Of a stretch of DNA of 60,788 bases, positions 51,910 through 59,265 are shown piece by piece. How positions within the stretch are numbered: the first letter of the stretch is position 1; every line of letters starts with the position of its first letter. The stretch is from Bacteriovorax stolpii (lineage in GTDB: Bacteria > Bdellovibrionota > Bacteriovoracia > Bacteriovoracales > Bacteriovoracaceae). Made by a program: the position numbers and the translations under genes. The DNA lies in NCBI GenBank assembly GCA_945883845.1, contig CAMCYI010000021.1:1-60788 (forward strand), read 5' to 3'. The notes beneath the pieces are model-generated. The model was not told the DNA's origin and did no database searches. It saw only the letters and a list, made by a program, of their open reading frames with translations.

Positions 51910-52563
51910 ATGAAAAACGCTTCACGTTCATCTATGGTTCTGTTTGTTGTAGCCCTTCTTCTCTCGGCTCAGACTTTTGCACAATCCCGACCTGGTCGAA
52001 ATGGCCCTGGACCGCAACAGCCTTCACAGCCTACTCAGCCTTCTCGTCCGCAACAACCACAGCTGCCACCGCAGCAGCCGATTCCACAGTTTCCTCAATA
52101 CGATGATAGAAATGATCATCGTAGTGATCGTCGAGATGATCGTCGAGATGACCGTCGAGATGACCGCAGAGATGACCGTCAACCGCTTGAACGCCAGGTC
52201 CTTGCCCACTCGTTAATTTCTCTTCAAGTTCACCAAATGGTTCGCCTTTCAGGGATAATCCCACTCAAAGCACTCGCGAAGCAGCAACTTGGAGTCACAC
52301 TCGAAGGTGCACAAATTGACCGGGTTGTAGTCGAGGGATCAACAATAGGTCGCTATGGCCAGCCCGCCACAGTCCAGGTGCTCCTCAATGGATACGCCAT
52401 CGGACCTGAGAAGTACCTTGATGGTAGAAATCTGCGCACTCCACTTCGTGTTCTTTCTTACGAAGAAGTGCAGAGTACTCTCCAGCTTCAGGTTCGCGGA
52501 GACGCAAGAATCGACGTCATTCACATAAGAGTCGGATCAGTACGTCCCCTACGTCACTGGTAA
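51910..52563 (+). CDS. Secreted protein with Pro/Gln-rich and DRRD-repeat regions
   Basis: 217 residues. Signal peptide (LLLSAQTFAQ), then a Pro/Gln-rich linker (GPQQPSQPTQPSRPQQPQLP), a highly charged tract of four DRRD repeats (about residues 73-92), and a C-terminal beta-rich domain of about 120 residues (VDRVVVEGST-like strand, VQVLLNGYAIGPEKYLDG, IDVIHIRVGSVRPL). No Cys. The design suggests a periplasmic or surface protein whose extended middle bridges the wall or binds polyanions, while the end domain does the specific work. AAGGAG precedes the ATG. A sigma-54-like promoter lies upstream. Confidence 0.75.
   Translation: MKNASRSSMVLFVVALLLSAQTFAQSRPGRNGPGPQQPSQPTQPSRPQQPQLPPQQPIPQFPQYDDRNDHRSDRRDDRRDDRRDDRRDDRQPLERQVLAHSLISLQVHQMVRLSGIIPLKALAKQQLGVTLEGAQIDRVVVEGSTIGRYGQPATVQVLLNGYAIGPEKYLDGRNLRTPLRVLSYEEVQSTLQLQVRGDARIDVIHIRVGSVRPLRHW
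52126..52185 (+). repeat. 12-bp tandem repeat coding for DRRD units
   Basis: Four near-identical 12-base units (GATCGTCGAGAT, with GAC/GAT and one CGCAGA variant) and a fifth degenerate copy run head to tail inside the gene at 51910. Unit length is a multiple of three, so copy-number change would keep the frame. Confidence 0.9.
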
Positions 52564-52572
52564 AACTCAAAA

Positions 52573-52600
52573 AAAGCCACCCTTAGGGGTGGCTTTTTTT
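52573..52600 (+). terminator. Intrinsic terminator
   Basis: AAGCCACCC (52574-52582) pairs perfectly with GGGTGGCTT (52587-52595) around TTAG, followed by a T run to 52600. It ends the DRRD-protein gene. Confidence 0.9.
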
Positions 52601-52713
52601 ATTTAGACGACTGAAAACCGACTATCGGATTTTTAGCTAGAATGCATTCCACAGCTCTATTATCCATTCCAACATGCCTGTCCTACAAAGAGCTCACACC
52701 AACGGAGCTTCCC

Positions 52714-53049
52714 ATGAAAAACATCCTCATCCTCATTCTCGCTTTTATCTGCTTCAAATCTTTTGCAGCTACAAATGTGGATGTCCTCTCTGCCGAGTTT
52801 GGAGTGGAAGATGATACTCAGAGAAAAACTTTGTGCCTCACAGTTGTACGTATCCCTAAAACAACTGAGCTCGTAGGTATCGTTGAAACCATTGAAGACT
52901 GCTTTTATGCCCGTAAAGCTAAAAAATCTGCGAACAATCGTCTCACAATCAACATGAAGGACTTGAAACCCGTTACTCACGCTCCCCTTCGCTCTCATTT
53001 ACAAACTCTCGACACCCAATTAAAATTCTATTTTTCTCACGGAGAATAG
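52714..53049 (+). CDS. Small secreted protein of unknown function
   Basis: 111 residues from the ATG at 52714 (CGGAG 6 bases upstream). The frame is open from 52642, but the signal peptide MKNILILILAFICFKSFA fixes the start. The mature part is small with two Cys (KTLCLTVVR and IEDCFYARKA) that could pair. No family is recognised. The stop TAG is followed directly by the ATG of sfsA, so the genes are probably co-translated. Confidence 0.7.
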   Translation: MKNILILILAFICFKSFAATNVDVLSAEFGVEDDTQRKTLCLTVVRIPKTTELVGIVETIEDCFYARKAKKSANNRLTINMKDLKPVTHAPLRSHLQTLDTQLKFYFSHGE

Positions 53050-53751
53050 ATGCTCGAATGGGATTCGCCCCTTATTTCTGCGACCATACTCAAACGGTAT
53101 AAACGCTTTCTCGCGGATGTGAGTCTCGACGGCTCGACCATTCTCGCTCACGTTCCGAACACTGGAGCGATGACCAGTTGCTGGGAACCCCACTGGCCAT
53201 GTGCTATTACCCGTTCAAAAAATCCCGATCGAAAAATTCCCTACACGCTCGAACTCACCTGGAACGGCGAAAGCTGGATTGGTGTGAACACGGCCAATGC
53301 TAATAAGCTCGTCAAGAACTGGCTCTCTCTTAACCTTATCCCTGAACTCTATGGGTACAAGTTGATTGTGCCTGAGAAGAAAATCAATCCCGAAAGCCGC
53401 GTAGATTTTTATTTAGATCAACATCCGTTTCTACCTTCGGCTTATGTCGAAGTGAAGAACGTCACGTTGAAACTTGATAGCGTGGCCCAGTTTCCTGATG
53501 CTAAAACCGAACGCGGGCAGAAGCATCTACGGGAGCTGATGACCCTCAAGCAAGCGGGCCACCGGGCCATCATGCTCTTCGTCGTTCAGAGGGAAGACGT
53601 GGAGATCATGAAAGCAGCTGAGAGTATTGATCCGGTCTACGCGCGTCTTCTTCGGGAGGCCCATAAGGTGGGTGTTGAGATTCTTGTGTATCAATGTAGA
53701 ATGTCATTAGACGGCCTTGCTCTTAAACGACCTCTATACTTTCAGGTTTAA
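53050..53751 (+). CDS. sfsA: SfsA family DNA/RNA nuclease
   Basis: 233 residues, normal for SfsA. Conserved marks are RYKRFLADVSLDG, HVPNTGAMTSCWEP, the sugar-fermentation-type core SRVDFYLD, AYVEVKNVTLKLD with PD-(D/E)xK-like nuclease residues, FPDAKTERGQKHLREL and HRAIMLFVVQRED. Described members have nuclease activity, while the historical name refers to sugar fermentation stimulation. It lies between a small secreted-protein gene and nadD with no intergenic bases on either side. Confidence 0.93.
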   Translation: MLEWDSPLISATILKRYKRFLADVSLDGSTILAHVPNTGAMTSCWEPHWPCAITRSKNPDRKIPYTLELTWNGESWIGVNTANANKLVKNWLSLNLIPELYGYKLIVPEKKINPESRVDFYLDQHPFLPSAYVEVKNVTLKLDSVAQFPDAKTERGQKHLRELMTLKQAGHRAIMLFVVQREDVEIMKAAESIDPVYARLLREAHKVGVEILVYQCRMSLDGLALKRPLYFQV

Positions 53752-54552
53752 ATGCTTCGATTGTTTTTTCATTTCGACGGTAAAATTCTCAAAGTGCGCC
53801 AGATGCAGCCGCTGGAAACTTTCACGCATTCTGTGTGCTGGAAAAACCGGATTGAGTTTTCTGTTCTAGATAATACGATGTACATGATGGCCTGGACTTC
53901 TCTTCTTCCGGATCTGGAAGCAAGAGACGCTGAAGCACTTCTTGATCTCGCGAGTGCGCGCTATCCGCTCTCTCACGACTACGATGAACTCAAAAGACTT
54001 TGTCCTGAACTTGTCGTCGGTAGTAAAGCAACTGAATGGGTATTTTACGGTGGAAGTTTTAATCCCTGGCACGAAGGTCATCAGGCCTGTCTGTCTCTTT
54101 TAAATCAGGACCTCACGTGTTTTGTTTTGCCGGATCGAAATCCACATAAAGAACTGACTCTCAGTGAAGCCGTTCCTACGATCATCGAACTCTCCTACAA
54201 AGCTAAGTTTGGACCCAATCAGTTTCTTGTTCCGACGTTTCTCATGCTTGAAAGTGCCAACCCTACAGTCGACTGGATCGAGAGACTCTTCAGGCTTTAT
54301 CCGGATAAAAGACTCTCTCTTCTCATCGGCTTCGATTCATTCCGAAATCTCATGACCTGGTCCCGTGCTGCGACTCTGATTGAACTCATAAGTTGCATCT
54401 ATGTTGTCCCGAGGCTTGAAAAAGACTCTGAACGCGAGAAGGTCTCCGAGAATCTTCTCAAGCTCAATTCAAAGCTTGAAATCGTCTTTCTAGAGCACCA
54501 TCCATTCGAGCGCGTCTCCTCTTCAGAACTTCGGAAAAACCTCTCTTATTAG
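53752..54552 (+). CDS. nadD: Nicotinate-nucleotide adenylyltransferase with N-terminal extension
   Basis: 266 residues. The nucleotidyltransferase motif GGSFNPWHEGH is at about residues 101-111 instead of near the N-terminus, followed by PDRNPHKELT, the family's PHK element. SSSELRKNL near the end is the second signature (SSTxIR). The first 95 residues (FHFDGKILKVRQMQPLETFTHSVCW) are not part of the usual fold and resemble nothing I know. The enzyme makes nicotinate adenine dinucleotide in NAD synthesis. Its ATG directly follows the sfsA stop. Other adenylyltransferases of the superfamily cannot be excluded. Confidence 0.82.
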   Translation: MLRLFFHFDGKILKVRQMQPLETFTHSVCWKNRIEFSVLDNTMYMMAWTSLLPDLEARDAEALLDLASARYPLSHDYDELKRLCPELVVGSKATEWVFYGGSFNPWHEGHQACLSLLNQDLTCFVLPDRNPHKELTLSEAVPTIIELSYKAKFGPNQFLVPTFLMLESANPTVDWIERLFRLYPDKRLSLLIGFDSFRNLMTWSRAATLIELISCIYVVPRLEKDSEREKVSENLLKLNSKLEIVFLEHHPFERVSSSELRKNLSY

Positions 54553-54606
54553 TTTCCAAGATTTGCCTGTGACTAAACTTTCGACAGGGTGAAAATTTTA
54601 CTTTCA

Positions 54607-54623
54607 GAGGGTCCCAGACCCTC
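54607..54623 (+). other. Short perfect hairpin upstream of the HEXXH protein
   Basis: GAGGGTC (54607-54613) pairs with GACCCTC (54617-54623) around CCA. No T tract follows. It lies between two possible starts of the next gene and would be in its leader if the ATG at 54643 is used. Confidence 0.4.
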
Positions 54624-54642
54624 ATTCGAATTAGAATTAGCT

Positions 54643-55746
54643 ATGGCCCTATACCTCGTTGTTCTATTCACATTCCTATCTGGATCCCTCTTCGCAGCGG
54701 AGAGCTTTGGTGGCATTCGTTTTCACTCGAGCGTCTTACCGGAACATAAAGAATTTTTGAAAGCGGATCTGAAATTTCTATATCGTTTACCAGTTCAGAA
54801 AGTAAGCCAGGACCTGTTCCAGATTACGGAACTTTCTTTTATTACCGGGCCTTCACTTCATTACTGGCTTGTAGAACGAGTGAAACATATCGTTGGCGAA
54901 GGATTTCAAGCAACGAATCAAACTGTGAAGACGAGTCCGTATGCGAATTTTCCTGCAACTCCATTGCCTCTTCTCCGGATTAAACCCGTAGCACGTGCCG
55001 GCGCCGCTCCGTATGTGCAAGCTCTTTCTGTGACCATCATGTCGAACATGAGTGCCACATATTATAACTTTTCAAAAGAAACTAAAATTCTCAGAACGTT
55101 TCATCTGGATGGGATGGCCGTCCCTTTTACCTCAACCAGAGCAGGCGTTATCAAAGTCGGTGAAGGTTTATTTCACAAGATTAGACTCATCAATGCTAAC
55201 CCTGTGGCCCAAGTGAACATGATCACACGACTCATGACACTATTCCACGAAGCAAGACACAGCGATGGCACTGGCGAGCACGCAGGTTTCTATCACGATT
55301 ACTGTCCGCCAAATCATTCGTACGCTCTGAACCTTGCGTGTGATAAATCCGGCAACGGGCCTTACTCAGTTGGTGCGATTGTCATGAAACAACTCCTCAA
55401 GACATGTACAACTTGCACGGCCGCAGAGAAGTCAAAACTAGAAGCGAAGGTTGCCGATTCACTTAACCGCGTCCTGAAAGTCAGTGACGTCGCTAAGGTT
55501 AACCAGATCTCAACTCAGATCAAGCGTCTTCAGTACATCGTGACTCTCTACAAAACGAAGAAGAATGCTTACTACGCTTCAGAAGTCACGAAGCTGGAAA
55601 AACAAATTACAAGTTTACGTACTTCATTGGCGAAAGCTCAGAAAAGTATGACTCCGCCTCCTGCCAATCCAAGACCCGAAGGTGTATGGAAGCCTCGCTA
55701 TCTGCAGGACACCCAGGCCTTGATGGAAAAGTCTCTCCAGAAATGA
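54643..55746 (+). CDS. Secreted HEXXH-motif protein, putative zinc metalloprotease
   Basis: 367 residues from the ATG at 54643, which opens the signal peptide MALYLVVLFTFLSGSLFAAE. A GTG at 54589 extends the frame but puts an acidic stretch in front. The motif FHEARHSDG (HEXXH) lies near residue 207 and is followed by GTGEHAGFYHDY, which offers further His as a third ligand. A four-Cys stretch follows (DYCPPNH, LACDKSG, LKTCTTCTA), and the C-terminal 100 residues form a long coiled coil. No named peptidase family is recognised. It overlaps the next gene by ATGA, forming a three-gene unit. Confidence 0.65.
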   Translation: MALYLVVLFTFLSGSLFAAESFGGIRFHSSVLPEHKEFLKADLKFLYRLPVQKVSQDLFQITELSFITGPSLHYWLVERVKHIVGEGFQATNQTVKTSPYANFPATPLPLLRIKPVARAGAAPYVQALSVTIMSNMSATYYNFSKETKILRTFHLDGMAVPFTSTRAGVIKVGEGLFHKIRLINANPVAQVNMITRLMTLFHEARHSDGTGEHAGFYHDYCPPNHSYALNLACDKSGNGPYSVGAIVMKQLLKTCTTCTAAEKSKLEAKVADSLNRVLKVSDVAKVNQISTQIKRLQYIVTLYKTKKNAYYASEVTKLEKQITSLRTSLAKAQKSMTPPPANPRPEGVWKPRYLQDTQALMEKSLQK

Positions 55747-56303
55747 AAAAGCAGATGAAATATACTCCGCTTGTTCTGCTCCTGGTTCCGGCGATTCTTT
55801 TTCTGACGAAAAAAAAAGAAACGCCGGAAGAGATCGCAGCTCATCACAAAAGACCTCTTGAGACAAAAGTTGCGAAAGCAAACGCTGAAACAGAACTTGC
55901 ATCACCGTTACTTTCAACCAAAGAAACCGTTTCATCACCGGTTAACGCTATCTCTCAGATTGCTCTCTCACCGGAACTTGAAAAAGAACTTGATCGTCTT
56001 CCACAAACTGTCGACATGACGGAACTCTCCGAAGAGGAAGTCCACGACACACCTGATTCCATAGAAGAGGCCGGAGCAACGATCGGAAAGATTCTTGAGC
56101 AGGCACAAAACGATCCAGCACTGCGGCCACAAACCATGTCGTTTTTTGTTCAGTGTGCGGAAAGTGAAAGTGTTGTTGATCCTATCCGCGCTCTATGCTG
56201 GAATAAGGCCCTTGTAAAAATCCCTGAATGGGATATTTACGTACCGGTATCAGAAATTAAGATCCCGAAAAGAATTCAGTCTCTCGCTTCGTCGATCGAA
56301 TAG
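55743..56303 (+). CDS. Membrane-anchored protein of unknown function
   Basis: 186 residues from the ATG at 55743, which overlaps the stop of the HEXXH gene. One N-terminal membrane span (YTPLVLLLVPAILFLT) follows a short basic start, then KKKE. The long periplasmic part is acidic and Ser/Glu-rich (PQTVDMTELSEEEVHDTPDSIEE), and a C-terminal segment contains two Cys (FFVQCAESE and IRALCWNKA). The anchor and acidic linker would suit a partner of the secreted proteins on either side. No family is recognised. Confidence 0.65.
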   Translation: MKKQMKYTPLVLLLVPAILFLTKKKETPEEIAAHHKRPLETKVAKANAETELASPLLSTKETVSSPVNAISQIALSPELEKELDRLPQTVDMTELSEEEVHDTPDSIEEAGATIGKILEQAQNDPALRPQTMSFFVQCAESESVVDPIRALCWNKALVKIPEWDIYVPVSEIKIPKRIQSLASSIE

Positions 56304-56305
56304 TG

Positions 56306-57055
56306 ATGAACGTCAAATTTTACCTTTTATTTATGATTCTATCTACGCCACTTCTGGCCGATGTTGAGCGTTTTTACGCTCCCACAGTCTACCAGGGACT
56401 GGGGTCTGATCCTTCAGCTGATGAATTCACCAGCGTGAATTTCGATGGTGACTGGAATCCGAAAAATAACTGGGACAACATGATGAAGTTCAAGCGACCT
56501 CCTGTCGTTTATTACGATGTGATGGAAAGCGAGAATCATTACTTCATAACCTATGGTTTCTTTTTCCCGCGGGATTATGCCTCGCCTTGCTTCTGGATAC
56601 ACTGCCATGAGAATGATTTTGAAGGAATGAGAGTGACTGTTAAGAAGCCTTCCGAGGTCTTGAAACTTGAGGGACTTGCTCATGGTCATCGATATGAAGT
56701 TTTGTATCCTCAGAAAATAGAAGTGACCATTGAAAAAGAAGGCCATGGGATTCATCCACGTCTACTTCGCGTTCCGGATAAAAAATATAAAACTTACCAG
56801 GCAACTGACTACGAACTCAGGTCACTTAAAGAACTCTGGGACAAAAGAGATTCGGATTTATTTACAGACTCATTCATCTATAACGGTAATTCTTATTCAC
56901 AAAAATTTGGCTGCCATTCCTGGTGCCTCTTTAACATAGGCGGAGCAAGACCTCCATGGTCGTGGAAAGTCGGAGACGGTTTTGCCGAAGGACAATGGTT
57001 CTTCGATCCCTTGAAAGGATCAGAAAAATATCTCCGCTCACTTCTCATAAATTAA
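56306..57055 (+). CDS. Secreted protein of unknown function
   Basis: 249 residues from the ATG at 56306; a GTG one codon earlier overlaps the previous stop. Signal peptide to about TPLLA. The mature protein has RPPVVYYDVMESENHYFITYGFFFPRDYASPCFWIHCHENDFEGM, a pattern of an aromatic beta sheet with an HENDFEG segment that loosely recalls VPS62-type domains, and later KFGCHSWCLFN with another Cys pair. It is the third gene of a tightly spaced unit with the HEXXH protein and the anchored protein. It ends 5 bases before a convergent stop codon. Confidence 0.65.
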   Translation: MNVKFYLLFMILSTPLLADVERFYAPTVYQGLGSDPSADEFTSVNFDGDWNPKNNWDNMMKFKRPPVVYYDVMESENHYFITYGFFFPRDYASPCFWIHCHENDFEGMRVTVKKPSEVLKLEGLAHGHRYEVLYPQKIEVTIEKEGHGIHPRLLRVPDKKYKTYQATDYELRSLKELWDKRDSDLFTDSFIYNGNSYSQKFGCHSWCLFNIGGARPPWSWKVGDGFAEGQWFFDPLKGSEKYLRSLLIN

Positions 57056-57060
57056 TTCTT

Positions 57061-57522
57061 TTATCTTAGTGCGAATCCCCGCTCCATGCATTTTGCGGAG
57101 ATCTCTGTTCCGATCGCAAGCACGTGAGGATTTAAGATATCGGGACCAGTGATGTTCAGAATTCTTGTGACATCATTGGCGGGAAGGGCACAATAACCCG
57201 TATTCAAATAACAGTTGATATGTGAGGCATAGGCCATATCAGCAAGCTGTCGACAGGTTTTTGCACGGCCCGAATTTTTCGCGAGATAATCCTGAAGACA
57301 GTAACGAATTTTTGGGAACCATTCCTTTATTCCTTCTGTCTGATTCTTTTCTGCAAGACGATACTTCTCACACATACGGTAGCCGAACTGTAGAGGATAA
57401 CCTTCGTACCCACAGGCAGTTTTCGCTTCGAGGTCGAGATAGAATGAGCAATTGGTGCGCGAAGGTGCGTTTGAGGCCCATGCCGGAAGAGTCACTAAAA
57501 AGATGAGAAGATATTTGTACAT
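57061..57522 (-). CDS. Small Cys-rich secreted protein
   Basis: 153 residues with a signal peptide (LPAWAS). The mature chain has eight or nine Cys (RTNCSFYL, TACGYEG, RMCEKYR, RYCLQDY, KTCRQLA, INCYLNTGYCALP, AKCMERG), an arrangement for several disulfides. The spacing matches no family I know. It is convergent with the three-gene secreted-protein unit and has no visible terminator. Confidence 0.7.
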   Translation of the reverse strand: MYKYLLIFLVTLPAWASNAPSRTNCSFYLDLEAKTACGYEGYPLQFGYRMCEKYRLAEKNQTEGIKEWFPKIRYCLQDYLAKNSGRAKTCRQLADMAYASHINCYLNTGYCALPANDVTRILNITGPDILNPHVLAIGTEISAKCMERGFALR

Positions 57523-57706
57523 GCATTAATGGTAATTCGGATTCTGGTCTCATGGGGCCATCCGTGTAAAAAATCACCTCCTCGGTGGGGCTTATTACCA
57601 CGCCTTATGACGGTTCCATCTCATAAGCTCCTGAAGAAACGCGCAAGACCGGTTGGTATGATCAATGCAGTTCATACTGCTGAGAAACATTCCAGGGAGG
57701 AATATC

Positions 57707-57967
57707 ATGATGAATGAAGATACAATCAAAGGTAAATGGACAGAGTTTAAGGGAGAAATCCTGAAAACGTGGGGCGAAATGAAAGGCGACGAACTCGATA
57801 AGACCAACGGAAACGTTATGTCGATTCTTGGCCTCATTCAGCAGCGTTATGGAGCGAAGAAAGAAGAGATTGAAGAAAAGTTCAATCGCATCGTAAGCCG
57901 TTTTACAGATAAGACTGAAACTTACAAGAATGATCTTCGGAATGACAGGAACCAGAATCTCCATTAA
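57707..57967 (+). CDS. CsbD-family stress protein
   Basis: 86 residues from the ATG at 57707, with GGAGG 6 bases upstream. The domain starts NEDTIKGKWTEFKGEILKTWGEMKGDELDKTNGN, the typical CsbD opening, followed by a charged helix (YGAKKEEIEEKFNRIVSRF). CsbD proteins are small, soluble and stress- or stationary-phase-induced, with no known activity. It stands alone with a hairpin after its stop. Confidence 0.88.
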   Translation: MMNEDTIKGKWTEFKGEILKTWGEMKGDELDKTNGNVMSILGLIQQRYGAKKEEIEEKFNRIVSRFTDKTETYKNDLRNDRNQNLH

Positions 57968-57973
57968 TTAAGA

Positions 57974-57998
57974 ACCGGTGCCTGCAAAGGGCACCGGT
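57974..57998 (+). terminator. Hairpin after the CsbD gene
   Basis: ACCGGTGCC (57974-57982) pairs perfectly with GGCACCGGT (57990-57998) around TGCAAAG. The tail ACTTTCC is a weak T tract. Confidence 0.65.
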
Positions 57999-58067
57999 AC
58001 TTTCCTTCACGCCCTGTCTGAATCTTAGTCACTTCAAGAATTAAACATCACCTTTTTACATCAGATC

Positions 58068-58095
58068 TTGTTCCGAATTCTTCTCTTCATATTAT
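58068..58095 (+). promoter_or_regulatory. Candidate sigma-70 promoter
   Basis: TTGTTC (58068-58073) and TATTAT (58090-58095) are 16 bases apart, 29 bases upstream of the repeat-protein ATG, which has AGGAG just before it. Confidence 0.5.
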
Positions 58096-58124
58096 AGGAG
58101 GGTAGGACTTAACAGGAGCTCAAA

Positions 58125-59093
58125 ATGAAATTCTTCCTCATTGCCTTGATGGTGACATCATCTCTCACTTCGTTTGCTCAACGAGACAGACGTGACCGCG
58201 ACAGAGATCGCTATGATCGCTATAACCGGTATGATCGAAATGATCGCGATAACCGTGACAACCGATGGGACGTACCGGGCACATACATCCCTCAACCAAC
58301 CAGCAACGGATACGCCACAGGTCTCGATGGAATCGGTACTCGTCGATGCTACATGGCCGATCGTTACGGCACCGTTTTCGGCAGCTACGTCGATAATCAA
58401 AAATGCATGGCGAACTACAAACTCGGCACAGATGGCATCGGAACAAAACGTTGCTACATGGCGGACTACGCGGGCCAGGTTTATGGGAGCTATCAGGCAA
58501 ACGAACTCTGCAAGGCCGGATACAATCTTGGACAGGATGGAATCGGAAGAACACGTTGCTACATGGCCGACATCGAAGGAACTGTTTACGGTTCGTATGT
58601 TGAAGACGGCCTCTGCCAGGACTCACGCACTCGCGTGACAAGAAGAGGCGAAGTCATTACAAGAGCTATGCATGTTACGGGCGTTGATGGCATCGGTACT
58701 CGCCGCTGCTACATGTCCGGTGCTAACGGAACTCCATACGGAAGTTACGTTGAAAATAGTCTTTGTATGAAGAGCTACAAGATCGGTACTGACGGCATCG
58801 GCACGAAACGTTGTTACATGGCCGATAGAGACGGAAACGTTTTCGGAAGCTACGTGGACAATAATCTCTGCAAGTACGACTACAGAACCGGTCTTGATGG
58901 CATCGGTACACGCCGCTGTTACATGGCAAGCATTGAAGGAATTGTTTACGGTTCTTACGTTGAAAACAATCTTTGCAAATACAGCTACCGCCTCGGACAG
59001 GATGGCATCGGATACACTCGTTGCTACATGGCCGACCGTGATGGCAAGACCTACGGGTCGTATGTTGAAGGTTACCTCTGCCAGGGCAGATAA
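58125..59093 (+). CDS. Secreted protein with seven Cys-paired 35-residue repeats
   Basis: 322 residues. Signal peptide (MVTSSLTSFAQ), then an Arg/Asp/Tyr low-complexity tract (RDRDRYDRYNRYDRND), then seven repeats. Each reads roughly G-x-DGIGT-R/K-RCYMAD-x-x-G-x-VYGSYVEN-x-LC, with two Cys per repeat and a 35-residue (105-base) period. Between repeats 3 and 4 about 15 extra residues (TRRGEVITRAM) break the period. Each unit probably folds as a small beta module closed by a disulfide. I know no family of this exact form. A solenoid- or propeller-like binding protein of the periplasm or surface is a plausible reading. Confidence 0.8.
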   Translation: MKFFLIALMVTSSLTSFAQRDRRDRDRDRYDRYNRYDRNDRDNRDNRWDVPGTYIPQPTSNGYATGLDGIGTRRCYMADRYGTVFGSYVDNQKCMANYKLGTDGIGTKRCYMADYAGQVYGSYQANELCKAGYNLGQDGIGRTRCYMADIEGTVYGSYVEDGLCQDSRTRVTRRGEVITRAMHVTGVDGIGTRRCYMSGANGTPYGSYVENSLCMKSYKIGTDGIGTKRCYMADRDGNVFGSYVDNNLCKYDYRTGLDGIGTRRCYMASIEGIVYGSYVENNLCKYSYRLGQDGIGYTRCYMADRDGKTYGSYVEGYLCQGR

Positions 59094-59117
59094 TCAGACT
59101 CAAAATCATTTCATTCA

Positions 59118-59138
59118 GGGGCCTTCGGGCCCCTTTTT
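59118..59138 (+). terminator. Intrinsic terminator
   Basis: GGGGCC (59118-59123) pairs with GGCCCC (59128-59133) around the stable TTCG tetraloop, followed by five T. It ends the repeat-protein gene. Confidence 0.9.
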
Positions 59139-59208
59139 CATTCCCAGATAGTTTAAACCTTAATGATACCCGACCAGTCTTGTTCCCAAGGGGGTAAAAC
59201 TCTCTCCC

Positions 59209-59214
59209 TATAAT
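59209..59214 (+). promoter_or_regulatory. Candidate -10 element
   Basis: A perfect TATAAT lies about 52 bases upstream of the glutamate-synthase-like gene. No good -35 hexamer is visible at 16-18 bases. Confidence 0.35.
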
Positions 59215-59265
59215 GCAATCAACGGAAGCGATAAAATAAAAAGTGCCTATTCTCAAAGGGATTTT

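Noticed and set aside
52031..52264. Minus-strand frame with a GHLDDHLDDH-type repeat
   Set aside because: It is only the antisense reading of the DRRD tandem repeat.
58165..58641. Cys-rich minus-strand and shifted plus-strand frames in the repeat protein
   Set aside because: The repeat DNA creates open shadow frames; only the frame from 58125 has a signal peptide and regular repeats.
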